Part shown: piece after piece, positions 8,733 to 17,037 of the stretch
Layout of the letters: the number at the start of each line of letters is the position of its first letter
Position numbering within the stretch: the first letter of the stretch is position 1
Assembly: GCA_964601355.1 (NCBI GenBank)
Contig: CAZRNB010000001.1
Location: 22,199-86,198, forward strand
Direction: 5' to 3'
Length of the DNA stretch: 64,000 nt
Source: CAZRNB01 sp964601355
GTDB lineage: Bacteria > Planctomycetota > Phycisphaerae > Sedimentisphaerales > Anaerobacaceae
Position numbers and translations under genes: made by a program
The notes under the pieces: model-generated
The model's input: the letters and a program-made list of their open reading frames with translations, nothing else
Told to the model about the DNA's origin: nothing
Databases searched by the model: none

Positions 8733-10154
8733 TTATAATTGGCTTACCTGCAAAGTCTCTATCGTATTCCGCCTTGCCGCCTGCCGGCTCGGTATAAATG
8801 CACCAATTAAACATACAGCAACCGCGGAGAAAATAATCAGTGCCAGAACATCAAACTCCACCTGATTCGGGATATCACCAATAGCATATATCGTCCTGTC
8901 CCAAAGTTGAAAACCAAAATGTTCGAAAAGCCACTGCTCAATCTGATTTATTTTCCGCAAAAATAACCAGCCGGTGAATAATCCTATTGCAGAGCCTATC
9001 AGGCCGACAGAAAAGGCAAATCCCAAAAAAAGCATAATAATATTGGTATTTGAGACACCGACGCTTTTTAGTATCCCAATATCTTTGCTTTTATGACTGA
9101 TAATCATATAAAAGACAACTAAGACTATAAAAACCGTCGTAATTCCCACGAGTGCAAATAATACGGTCATCATCGTCTGCTCTTTCTCCATGGCAGCGAT
9201 GTACTCACGTCTGTACTCCTTCCAGCTTTGAACGGTTACCGTATCTAACAGGTACGCCTGCTCTTCGGCGGCTTTTCCCTGCTTAAATTTGTCCCAGAGC
9301 AAAGCGACTTTTTCGCAGCCGATGTGCAATCTGATATCGGGTTTGAACTTTATATGAATGGTGTTGACTCGTTTCAAAGGGCCATCCATACCACAAAGCC
9401 ATTGGGCCTGCTCAAAAGGAATATATACGACAGAACCATCCACTCGGGCTAAACCGCTGTAAGAATAGTCACTATAGTAGAAATTTTGAGTGTTAATCAG
9501 CCCTAAGTCAGCTTTAGCCGGCGCACCTTTTGCCGTCAGGGGAACACAGCTAACAGATACAGATGTTTCATCAAGACGGTCACTAAAAAAATAGTCTCCT
9601 CTCGGCCCGCGCTGCGGCGCCATAGCGATTCCCAGCCTGTTACCAACCTCGATACCCAGCACGCACCCAATGAGGTTCGGGTCGCCCTGCCCAAGGCGGG
9701 TCTGACCTCGTCCAGGCATTTGGCCTGGCCGGCCCGGCGGCTCAAATGCCTTCGAGAGATCGCCTCTGTGGTAATACAGCATCTCGCCGAAACCCGTGGT
9801 ACTGCTGTGCCTGACCGGCTCGATACCCATAATCTCCAGGCCGACCCCGCGCTCCGTCCAGCTCGGACAGACCAGCGCGTAACTTTTTATCACAGCAGAT
9901 ACACTATCAATAAAATCGGCCTGCTCCAATATCTTCATAAAATCTTCGTAGTATGTAAAACCAACCAATGTCTCAGTACCGACCACGCAATCCCCGGTAA
10001 AGCGGTGATTTTTCTGCTTAAAGTCACGCACTAAGCCCGTCAGCACAGTCATTACCACTAAAACGATAAAAACGCAAAGTGCAACAGTAAGCACCACAAA
10101 ATACGTTATATGGCGCTTCACCAAATATCTGCTTGCAAGAATAAGCTTATACAT
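8733..10154 (-). CDS. LolC/LolE-type ABC transporter permease (FtsX domain)
   Basis: Inner-membrane permease with the four-helix FtsX/MacB layout. There is one N-terminal helix (about residues 18-40), a large periplasmic domain of ~280 residues, then three helices in the last third (VLFALVGITTVFIVLVVFYM; a middle helix; LALIIFSAVAVCLIGAFIP). The SHKSKDIGILKSVGVSN coupling motif between helices is diagnostic of the family. It should extract lipoproteins with LolD. The periplasmic part has an odd Pro/Gly/Arg/Gln-rich insert around PGRPGQMPGRGQTRLGQG (bases about 9680-9752). There the DNA itself is palindromic (GGCATTTG/CAAATGCC), pointing to an in-frame repeat insertion. It is one of two homologous permeases in tandem; which corresponds to C and which to E cannot be said. 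Confidence 0.85.
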   Translation of the reverse strand: MYKLILASRYLVKRHITYFVVLTVALCVFIVLVVMTVLTGLVRDFKQKNHRFTGDCVVGTETLVGFTYYEDFMKILEQADFIDSVSAVIKSYALVCPSWTERGVGLEIMGIEPVRHSSTTGFGEMLYYHRGDLSKAFEPPGRPGQMPGRGQTRLGQGDPNLIGCVLGIEVGNRLGIAMAPQRGPRGDYFFSDRLDETSVSVSCVPLTAKGAPAKADLGLINTQNFYYSDYSYSGLARVDGSVVYIPFEQAQWLCGMDGPLKRVNTIHIKFKPDIRLHIGCEKVALLWDKFKQGKAAEEQAYLLDTVTVQSWKEYRREYIAAMEKEQTMMTVLFALVGITTVFIVLVVFYMIISHKSKDIGILKSVGVSNTNIIMLFLGFAFSVGLIGSAIGLFTGWLFLRKINQIEQWLFEHFGFQLWDRTIYAIGDIPNQVEFDVLALIIFSAVAVCLIGAFIPSRQAARRNTIETLQVSQL

Positions 10155-10164
10155 ATCTCAAAGT

Positions 10165-10227
10165 TTAGTTCATTGTTATTAGTTCATAGTTCATCGTCAA
10201 TAAACAACGAACTATGAACAATGAACC
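10165..10227. repeat. quasi-palindromic repeat, 'GAACAATGAACTATGAAC' family
   Basis: TTAGTTCATTGTTATTAG and TTCATAGTTCATCG are answered by ACAACGAACTATGAAC and AATGAACC. It fills the gap between the two lolC-type genes. Other copies: 16971, 32507, 46233, 50164, 50597 and 56893. Confidence 0.75.
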
Positions 10228-10230
10228 AAT

Positions 10231-11586
10231 CTACTCATATCGCAGGATCTCCACCGGCTTTGTCTCGGCTGCGACAATCGCAGGGATTAATGTTCCGATA
10301 GCAGCTGCTACGACGGCAAACAATACGATAGGCAAAACCGATGACCAGTCAATATTATTCGGAATCCTGCTGAACATATAGACACTGCTTTTCCAAAGCT
10401 TCAGCCCGAAGATTATCCTAATCCATTCCTCAAGCGTATTGATATTCTTTGTAATAATGTATGCCAAAACAGCTCCGAGACCTGAGCCGACGGCTCCTAC
10501 AAAACCTCCAAAACCGAGAAACACAAGGGCTACTGAGCTGCTCGTCGTCCCGCAGCTTTTTACTATGGCGATGTCACGCTGCTTAAGCCTGACTATCATG
10601 TAGAATATACAGAATATAAGCACTATTACACTGAAACTGACGACGCCAAAAATCAGCAATAAAACTCCCATTTGCTTTCGCAGCTCACCGGCATACTGAC
10701 TCTGCATCTGTTTTGCCGTTTCAATGTCTGTATAGCCTATAAGATATGGATTTGCGTTAAGGTGCTGATTAACAAAATTCAGCCACGCGCCACGAATTTG
10801 GGCTATTGCAGCATCTGTCCTGGCAGCACTGGTGAGCTTAATTTGAATCTGGTTGGCAAGCGGCTCTTTTTCCGTCGGATATAAAACCTGCTGTAATTGT
10901 TCTATGGGAAGGTACACAAATCCTTTATCAAGGTCATAGACGCCGGTCTGTACAATATCTACAATGGTTAATTTTAAGGCCTTTCTTTTAAACCTGATGC
11001 CGGCCTGACCACTTGATGGCGAATCTTCAGATCCTATTTTTGCACCTGTAGTGAGAACAACCTGCTGGCCAATCATGCTATCGACCACTCTGTAATCATA
11101 TTCATCTGTCGTTTCATTAGGTTCGGTTATCACTGCGATCCCAACAAATCCACCGACATCGTTTGGCGAGTCCGCCACTTCAAAAGAAGGCTCCTCATCC
11201 GATTGTCCCTGTCTGCGCAAAAACTGTTTAAAGCCGGTTACCCTCGCACGTTTGGCAGGCTCAATCCCCCAAATGTGCACTGCACGCACATTGCCTTTGC
11301 CTAAATGCAGAAGTCCCTGTGACGATAGTGTAGCCGTGGCCGCATCAACAGCAGAAATCTTCTCGAGCTGCTCAATAAATAGTGGATACTTTGCAAATGT
11401 TACCGGTGCCGAAAGAACAACGTCGCCTATTGTCTGAACCGCCGCCTGTTCAAGCATATTGATAAAACCGGTGAACAGGCTGGCCACAACAATCAACAGC
11501 GACGTTGACAACGCAACCGCAGCGATGCTCAACAGTACAATTTTTTTCTTACAGAGGTATCGAAACCACAAAAATAATTTCAACAT
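10231..11586 (-). CDS. LolC/LolE-type ABC transporter permease (second paralogue)
   Basis: Same architecture as its downstream neighbour: an N-terminal helix (VLLSIAAVALSTSLLIVVASL region), a large periplasmic domain, and three C-terminal helices with the coupling motif RLKQRDIAIVKSCGTTS. The last segment ends PAIVAAETKPVEILRYE, like many LolC/E proteins. The ATG at 11586 gives ~451 residues and the MLKLFLWFRYLCKKK start usual for the family; a TTG at 11604 would overlap the lysS stop. With the other permease and lolD it makes a complete transporter. Placement right behind lysS recalls the lysS-lol linkage seen in several Gram-negative groups. Confidence 0.86.
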   Translation of the reverse strand: MLKLFLWFRYLCKKKIVLLSIAAVALSTSLLIVVASLFTGFINMLEQAAVQTIGDVVLSAPVTFAKYPLFIEQLEKISAVDAATATLSSQGLLHLGKGNVRAVHIWGIEPAKRARVTGFKQFLRRQGQSDEEPSFEVADSPNDVGGFVGIAVITEPNETTDEYDYRVVDSMIGQQVVLTTGAKIGSEDSPSSGQAGIRFKRKALKLTIVDIVQTGVYDLDKGFVYLPIEQLQQVLYPTEKEPLANQIQIKLTSAARTDAAIAQIRGAWLNFVNQHLNANPYLIGYTDIETAKQMQSQYAGELRKQMGVLLLIFGVVSFSVIVLIFCIFYMIVRLKQRDIAIVKSCGTTSSSVALVFLGFGGFVGAVGSGLGAVLAYIITKNINTLEEWIRIIFGLKLWKSSVYMFSRIPNNIDWSSVLPIVLFAVVAAAIGTLIPAIVAAETKPVEILRYE

Positions 11587-11600
11587 CTCGTTTCGGAGGT

Positions 11601-13190
11601 TCAATCTTTAAAAGGTTTCAGAAGTGGAAACAATACGACATCACGAATACTCAAAGCGCCGGTCAAGACCATAACCAATCTGTCAATTCCGATACCCAAT
11701 CCACCTGCCGGCGGCATACCATACTTCAGCGCCGTTATATAGTCCTGGTCCATTTTGGTTAGTGATTCTTCCTGGCCGCGAAGCTGCGTAAGAAAATTCT
11801 CATATTGTTCCGCAGGGTCATTCAACTCAGTATATGCATTCGCCAGCTCCATCTGGGCGACGAACAATTCAAATCGCTCGGCAAATCTTCCGTCATCCTT
11901 TTTACGTCTGGCTAAAGGACACAATACGGCCGGATAATCAATCACAAACGTCGGGGCAATGAGATGCTCCTCAACGGTGGTCTCAAATACCTCATTGGTA
12001 ACTACCGCGTCATCCAAAACATCCTCTTCTATACCGAGCGATTTTGCTTTTATTCTGATAGCTTGTATATCATCAATATTACAGCCGCTGTATTGCTTTA
12101 GAAGGTCCGCGTATCGGGCTCGCCGCCAGGGCCGCGTGAAATCCACAGCCATTTCGCCGAACATCACCCCATTAGAAATTTCTCCCTGAGAGGTAATCGC
12201 CTTCTTTTCGTTATTTCCAACGGGGTGAATCTGTTTGGCCGCGCTAAGTTTTTCCGCGCATGCGGAGATAGCATCCTCAGCCAATTCCATCATCACATTG
12301 TAATCAGCGTACGCTTGATACGCTTCGAGCATCGTAAATTCCGGATTGTGGTATCTGCTGATTCCTTCGTTGCGGAAGCTGCGATTTATCTCGAAGACCT
12401 TTTCCATCCCGCCCACCAGCAGTCTCTTGAGAAACAGCTCCGGCGAAATCCGCAGGAATAAATCCATATCAAGACTATTATGGTGCGTTATGAAAGGCTT
12501 TGCCGCGGCTCCGCCGGCTATGGTCTGCATCATCGGCGTCTCGACTTCCAGAAAACCCTTCGATACAAGGAGCTGGCGAATCGCAGCAATGACGTCGCTG
12601 CGTTTTTTAAACCGCTCCAGCACCTCAGGATTAGCCCACAGGTCAACGTATCTCTGCCGGTAGCGCAGGTCAATATCCGCCAGACCGTGAAACTTTTCCG
12701 GCGGCGGATACAAACACTTGCTCAAAAGTGTAAGGCGGTCAACCCAAATGGTTATCTCTCCCGTTTGGGTCCTGCCCAATTGACCGGCAGCACCGATTAT
12801 ATCACCAAGCTCAAGCAGCTTGGCAAGCTGCCAATCGTTTGCATTGGTTCCAATCAGACCCTTGCTCAAGCCGACCTGGATGGTTCCGCTGCTGTCACGC
12901 AGAGTAATAAATATCAGCTTGCCAATATCCCTCAGCAGCACAATCCTGCCTGCACAATTGGCACGCCCCGATGAGTAGGATTCGGGGGTCAGGGGTCGGG
13001 GGTCGGCAAAAACCTGACCCCTGAACCCTGATCCCTGACCCCTTGCCGGGTCTTTGAATCTGCGCTTTACATCTTCAGCCGGCTCCGTATCCTCATATCT
13101 GCCGCCGTACGGCTCAATACCAAGCTGCTTAATTTGGTTCAGCTTTTCCTGTCTTTGTCGTTCAAATTTATCTTGTTTTGTATCTTGCAT
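11601..13190 (-). CDS. lysS: lysyl-tRNA synthetase, class II
   Basis: Charges tRNA-Lys in the cytoplasm. An N-terminal OB-fold anticodon-binding domain is followed by the class II core. Motif 2 is FRNEGISRYHNPEFT and motif 3 GGLGIGIDRLVMVLTG. FLEVETPMMQTIAGGAAAKPF is the conserved motif-1 neighbourhood. The 529 residues are longer than typical (~500). The excess is an insert at about residues 47-75 (RGQGSGFRGQVFADPRPL and flanks) just before the OB fold, encoded by a palindromic repeat (12974-13043) also found between genes. The first 23 bp overlap the 3' end of ctp, so the two are probably co-translated. Start ATG at 13190. Confidence 0.95.
   Translation of the reverse strand: MQDTKQDKFERQRQEKLNQIKQLGIEPYGGRYEDTEPAEDVKRRFKDPARGQGSGFRGQVFADPRPLTPESYSSGRANCAGRIVLLRDIGKLIFITLRDSSGTIQVGLSKGLIGTNANDWQLAKLLELGDIIGAAGQLGRTQTGEITIWVDRLTLLSKCLYPPPEKFHGLADIDLRYRQRYVDLWANPEVLERFKKRSDVIAAIRQLLVSKGFLEVETPMMQTIAGGAAAKPFITHHNSLDMDLFLRISPELFLKRLLVGGMEKVFEINRSFRNEGISRYHNPEFTMLEAYQAYADYNVMMELAEDAISACAEKLSAAKQIHPVGNNEKKAITSQGEISNGVMFGEMAVDFTRPWRRARYADLLKQYSGCNIDDIQAIRIKAKSLGIEEDVLDDAVVTNEVFETTVEEHLIAPTFVIDYPAVLCPLARRKKDDGRFAERFELFVAQMELANAYTELNDPAEQYENFLTQLRGQEESLTKMDQDYITALKYGMPPAGGLGIGIDRLVMVLTGALSIRDVVLFPLLKPFKD
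12974..13043. repeat. in-frame palindromic repeat inside lysS, 'GGGGTCAGGGGTCGGG' family
   Basis: GAGTAGGATTCGGGGGTCAG with GGTCGGGGGTCGG is answered by CCTGACCCCTGAACCC and CTGATCCCTGACCCC. It is almost word for word the intergenic repeat at 8647-8710, here read through as 23 in-frame codons. Confidence 0.8.
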
Positions 13191-15891
13191 CTTGTAATAG
13201 GAGACAGGAGACAGGAGACAGAAGACAGGAGTTAATATTCTGTATTCTGTATTCTGTATTCTGTATTCTTTCCTGAGCCAGTTTAGTTTTAATAACCAGG
13301 ACGGCTACCGCCAGCTCCGGGTCCGCCGCTAAGGTCTCTTCGATAGTATGTCTTTTCGGCATCTCTCTGCCGGCGCCACGGTCGGCTTGAGATCCGTTAG
13401 AAGATTCTTTTCTGCCGGTTAGAGTATTCTGATCCTCCCTTCGGGTCTGAGCCTCAGGGTCGAAGACTAACACGGTTTTTCTAACGGGTTGAACAAGCAC
13501 GTCATTATCGCGCTGAATATCGAGCATTTTCTTGAGATCATCACTTGTCAGCACTATTTCAACGTTTGGCCCGACACCCCAATCTTTGCCGCCCTGTTTT
13601 TCGACCTCATCTCGGCTTTTAACTCTTTGACCGGAAGGTAAATGATAGTATGCCATCGTATATTTTAGCTGTGCTCCGCCGCCTGGATATTCGGTTATTC
13701 CCTGTACGCTGCCTTTGCCATGCGTTCTTTCGCCGACCAGGACCGCCCGGTTGTGCATCTGGTCTGCTAAAGCTCCCGCTACAATTTCAGAAGCGCTGGC
13801 CGAGTCGGAATTAATCAATATGACCAGCGGATAATCCGGATGCGTCCCCTTGGCGTGCGCCGCTTTATAACTCGGCGTCCTGCCGAAGCCGGGTTGTGTT
13901 CTGACTATCAATCCCTCTTTTATGAAATGGTCGGCCACATCCACGGCACTTTCCAGCAGACCCCCGGAATTGAATCGCAGGTCCAGGATAAGCCCTTTCA
14001 ATCCTTCCTGCTCTAATTGACTTAATACCTTATCAAGCTCCACGGGAGCATCTGCGGAAAAGCTGGTAAGACGAACATAGCCGACTTTGTTCTGCTGGTC
14101 GATCATATACAGCCAGTCGCCTGTTCCAGTCCTTTGCCAGCCCCGAACCGATGAAACAGTTATCCTGGCTCTGGTAATGGTAATATCCTGAGTTTTTTCT
14201 TCGCCCGGCCGCTTAATCGTCAGCGTCACCTTCGTGCCTTTGGGGCCGGTGATTTTATGAACAGCGCATATAAGACTCATATCTTGCGCATCAAGGCCGT
14301 CCACCGCCGTTATCACGTCACCGGCGTCAAGACCGGCTTTATATGCCGGTGTATCCGGCAATAAGCTGGACACCGTCAACAGCCCTTTGGGTTTGGAAAT
14401 CTCTATCCCAATGCCCGTGAACTCATTGGTCATTATCTTCTCGAAATCCTGCACTTGCCTGGGCCATACTATAACCGTATAAGGATCAAGCGAAGATAAT
14501 GCCGCTTCTGCAAACTGGGAAATCAGCACCTGCCGAGGCAGCTGAATCGTTACGGCGTTCAGTGACATTATTCTCTCAAAAATTTCTATGAACTTATCTT
14601 TAGTGAGCCCGGCAGACAAAGTAAGGCCCTGTATATGACCTCCGGTCGAGCTCGATGCGGCTTCAGCCTCGGACAATTCGTTAAGGCGGACAAGAGCAGC
14701 TGAGAAGGCGGCAAGCTCATTGGCATCCACCCCCCGCAGCACTGTGGAGGATTGATTGGGCGATGAGCCTTCCACTGTGGGATTACTATCTTCACCCTCC
14801 GACATGGCCAAAGGTAACTGCCGACCGGCTTGAAAATATGTATTTACAATCTCGGCCAACAGCTCACAACGTTTGATAGCATCGGCAGTCATCCGGCTAT
14901 AATCGATAGTATTGACGTAATGCGTATCGAGCGCCTCTATCGTCCGAATGAACATCTCTTTTTTAATCCCCTGGAAACGTTCTTCGCGTGTTTCACAGGG
15001 ACTGTCCTGAAGAGAAGCAATAATGCCGGCTTTATCCAAAAGCTGATCTGCATAATCTGAATAAGCCTCGTTGTTTGGATCAATTGCCTGCAGCCAAAAG
15101 TAGCAGGTTGTGTATGCTTCAAGATATTTACCCTGAAGCTCAAGACCGGATGTCCTATCTATGGCCTTTTGAAAAACCTGTTTAACATAAGAATTAGATA
15201 ATAGCTCCGCTTTCTGCGCATCATCTGCCAGCTCACCTGCCGCGGTGATAACAGAAAGCATTTTAATTATATCATTTACGTCGTTTACGTCGTTTGCGGA
15301 GGATTTAGAGGCCGAATCGTTGACGTGGATTCCTGCTAAGGGGGGTTCGTCGCTGCTGTGCATCTTGGCCTGAAGTTTCTCCAGCTCAGTTAACTGCTGC
15401 TGGTAAGCTGATTGCCGAGCTGATCGACGCTGTCGATCTAAAGTCTGATACGCATCAATAATCTCCAACAACTGACGAATAGTTCCACTAAATCCACCTG
15501 CATTGCCCTGGTCGATTTGTTTCAGCAGCTCGCCGGCAAAATCGAATTTACCCTTGTAAATCAGTTCGCACGCTGCGCGGATAACGCTTAACGGCGATTC
15601 CGACACTTCATTAGCGTTTGGTTCCGCCGGGAGGGGCTTTGGAACTTCAGCAGGCGTTAGTTTATCCTGAAGTATGCTGTCAGCTGATACGTCAGCAGCA
15701 GGTGTTTCCAGGGCAATTAGCGGAGTTGAAAATCTATGCCCAAGAGATAGGATACCACGTGGAGTATCCCACAGTGGCCAGCAGAAGAACACCAAAAGAA
15801 AAGAGCATAGAAGCAGCAGGAACAAAGTGACTTTTACACTTTTAGCTCGATTGTCCTGCCAAAATAATTTTTTTAATCTTAACAACTGCAA
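13168..15891 (-). CDS. C-terminal processing peptidase, S41 family, with PDZ domain
   Basis: Membrane-anchored periplasmic serine protease (Ctp/Prc type). The TTG at 15891 is the best start because AAGGAG stands 7 bases before it; it gives 907 residues. A single N-terminal helix (about 21-42) is followed by ~440 residues of helical, poorly conserved sequence. A PDZ domain comes next (GIGIEISKPKGLLTV to TITRARI), then the S41 core with the catalytic Ser in SDSASASEIVAGAL (about residue 696) and the Lys in THGKGSVQG (about 724). Two tracts coincide with dispersed repeats: the region after the membrane helix (15750-15777) and the last ~25 residues (13198-13270), which end the protein in a hydrophobic, Cys/Leu-rich tail. 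It overlaps lysS by 23 bp. Confidence 0.88.
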   Translation of the reverse strand: MQLLRLKKLFWQDNRAKSVKVTLFLLLLCSFLLVFFCWPLWDTPRGILSLGHRFSTPLIALETPAADVSADSILQDKLTPAEVPKPLPAEPNANEVSESPLSVIRAACELIYKGKFDFAGELLKQIDQGNAGGFSGTIRQLLEIIDAYQTLDRQRRSARQSAYQQQLTELEKLQAKMHSSDEPPLAGIHVNDSASKSSANDVNDVNDIIKMLSVITAAGELADDAQKAELLSNSYVKQVFQKAIDRTSGLELQGKYLEAYTTCYFWLQAIDPNNEAYSDYADQLLDKAGIIASLQDSPCETREERFQGIKKEMFIRTIEALDTHYVNTIDYSRMTADAIKRCELLAEIVNTYFQAGRQLPLAMSEGEDSNPTVEGSSPNQSSTVLRGVDANELAAFSAALVRLNELSEAEAASSSTGGHIQGLTLSAGLTKDKFIEIFERIMSLNAVTIQLPRQVLISQFAEAALSSLDPYTVIVWPRQVQDFEKIMTNEFTGIGIEISKPKGLLTVSSLLPDTPAYKAGLDAGDVITAVDGLDAQDMSLICAVHKITGPKGTKVTLTIKRPGEEKTQDITITRARITVSSVRGWQRTGTGDWLYMIDQQNKVGYVRLTSFSADAPVELDKVLSQLEQEGLKGLILDLRFNSGGLLESAVDVADHFIKEGLIVRTQPGFGRTPSYKAAHAKGTHPDYPLVILINSDSASASEIVAGALADQMHNRAVLVGERTHGKGSVQGITEYPGGGAQLKYTMAYYHLPSGQRVKSRDEVEKQGGKDWGVGPNVEIVLTSDDLKKMLDIQRDNDVLVQPVRKTVLVFDPEAQTRREDQNTLTGRKESSNGSQADRGAGREMPKRHTIEETLAADPELAVAVLVIKTKLAQERIQNTEYRIQNINSCLLSPVSCLLLQDARYKTR
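13198..13270. repeat. in-frame repeat at the ctp 3' end, 'GGAGACAGAAGACAG / GTATTCTGTATTCT' family
   Basis: GGAGACAGGAGACAGGAGAC is followed by ATTCTGTATTCTGTATTCTG, two different iterated words. It encodes the C-terminal tail of Ctp. The same two words form the repeat at 41350-41450 that encodes the N-terminus of the S55 peptidase. Confidence 0.7.
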
Positions 15892-15916
15892 TGAACCGCT
15901 CCTTACCAAGGTATCT

Positions 15917-15989
15917 GGTAATTGGTGAGTGGTTAATTGGTTAAATGGTTAATTGGTTAATTAACCACTCACCGCTCACCATTTAACCA
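15917..15989. repeat. quasi-palindromic repeat, 'GGTGAGTGGTTAATTGG' family
   Basis: GGTGAGTGGTTAATTGGTTA with AATGGTTAATTGGTTAA is answered by TTAACCACTCACCGCTCACC and ATTTAACC. It fills the gap between fba and ctp. Second copy at 56722-56783. Confidence 0.75.
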
Positions 15990-15991
15990 GT

Positions 15992-16936
15992 TTACAAACA
16001 CTCCGCCGCTTTGCCGGCACAACCGAGGACGTGCAGTTTATGCCTGACCATCTTCTCGATAGCCTCTCTGCCCGGGCCGAGGTACTTACGGGGGTCAAAC
16101 TCACCCGGCTTTTCCGCAAAGACCTGCCTGATTTTAGCCGTCAGCGCCAGTCTCAAATCCGTATCAATATTAACCTTGCAGATGGCCATCTTTGCAGCTC
16201 TGCTGATTGCTTCTTCCGGCACGCCCATAGCATTGGGCATTTTGCCGCCGTACTTGTTAATAAGGTCAACGAACTCTTTTAGCACAGTGCTTGCGCCGTG
16301 CATTACCAGCGGAAAGCCGGGCAGCCTGTCGGCTATCTCCTGTATTACGTCGAAAGCTAATTTGGGTTCACTTTTGAACTTATAAGCCCCATGACTTGTG
16401 CCGCAGGCCACCGCCAGCGAATCACAGCCGCTCTTTTCCACAAACTCTTCCACCTGATCCGGGTCAGCCAGGTGTTTATGCACATCGTCAACGCTGACCA
16501 CGTCCTCTTCAATACCGCCCAATTGGCCAAGCTCAGCCTCAACGCATACGTCCCTTGCGTGCGCATATTGAACCACCTTTTTAGTAATCTCGATGTTTTC
16601 TTTAAACGGTCGGCTCGAAGCGTCAATCATCACTGAGGTGAAACCATCATCCACGAATTGTTTGCACGTCTCAAAGGAATCACCATGGTCGAGATTTGTG
16701 GCTATGGGTATGCCGGGATTTTCTTCAACTACCACATTGATAATCGCCTTAAGATAGCTATTCTTTGCATAATCACGGGCGCCCCTGGATATCTGCAAAA
16801 TAAGCGGGGCTTTTTCCGCACCTGTGGCAGCAATAATACCCTGCGTTATTTCCATATTGTTCACGTTGAAGGCCCCAACTGCATAGCCATTTTTATAAGC
16901 CATCTCGAACATCTTTCTTGTATTAACCAACGGCAT
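15992..16936 (-). CDS. fba: class II fructose-1,6-bisphosphate aldolase
   Basis: Zn-dependent aldolase of glycolysis/gluconeogenesis in the cytoplasm. Family marks: AFNVNNMEI near residue 22, NLDHGDSFE with the catalytic Asp and Zn-binding His, CVEAELGQLGGIE (second conserved block), CGTSHGAYK, and PLVMHGAST with the third Zn His, followed by KVNIDTDLR for phosphate binding. The ATG at 16936, seven bases after AGGAG, gives 314 residues and the normal MPLVNTRKMFEMA start. Tagatose-bisphosphate aldolase is a close alternative, but the length and the YLGPGREAIEKMVRHKL tail are those of Fba. Confidence 0.93.
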   Translation of the reverse strand: MPLVNTRKMFEMAYKNGYAVGAFNVNNMEITQGIIAATGAEKAPLILQISRGARDYAKNSYLKAIINVVVEENPGIPIATNLDHGDSFETCKQFVDDGFTSVMIDASSRPFKENIEITKKVVQYAHARDVCVEAELGQLGGIEEDVVSVDDVHKHLADPDQVEEFVEKSGCDSLAVACGTSHGAYKFKSEPKLAFDVIQEIADRLPGFPLVMHGASTVLKEFVDLINKYGGKMPNAMGVPEEAISRAAKMAICKVNIDTDLRLALTAKIRQVFAEKPGEFDPRKYLGPGREAIEKMVRHKLHVLGCAGKAAECL

Positions 16937-16970
16937 AATTGTCTCCTTAAATATGGACGTCATTTTGAAC

Positions 16971-17033
16971 GTTCATTGTTATGAGTTCATAGTTCATCGA
17001 TGAACAATGAACAGCGGACAATGAACAACGAAC
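16971..17033. repeat. quasi-palindromic repeat, 'GAACAATGAACTATGAAC' family
   Basis: GTTCATTGTTATGAGTTCAT and AGTTCATCGATGAACAATGA, then ACAGCGGACAATGAACAACGA. A TTCATCGATGAA core forms the tip of the hairpin. Located between lptD and fba. Confidence 0.75.
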
Positions 17034-17037
17034 ATAG

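Noticed and set aside
12480..12974. 164-codon frame antisense to lysS
   Set aside because: Shadow of a conserved synthetase gene; no start signal or domain.
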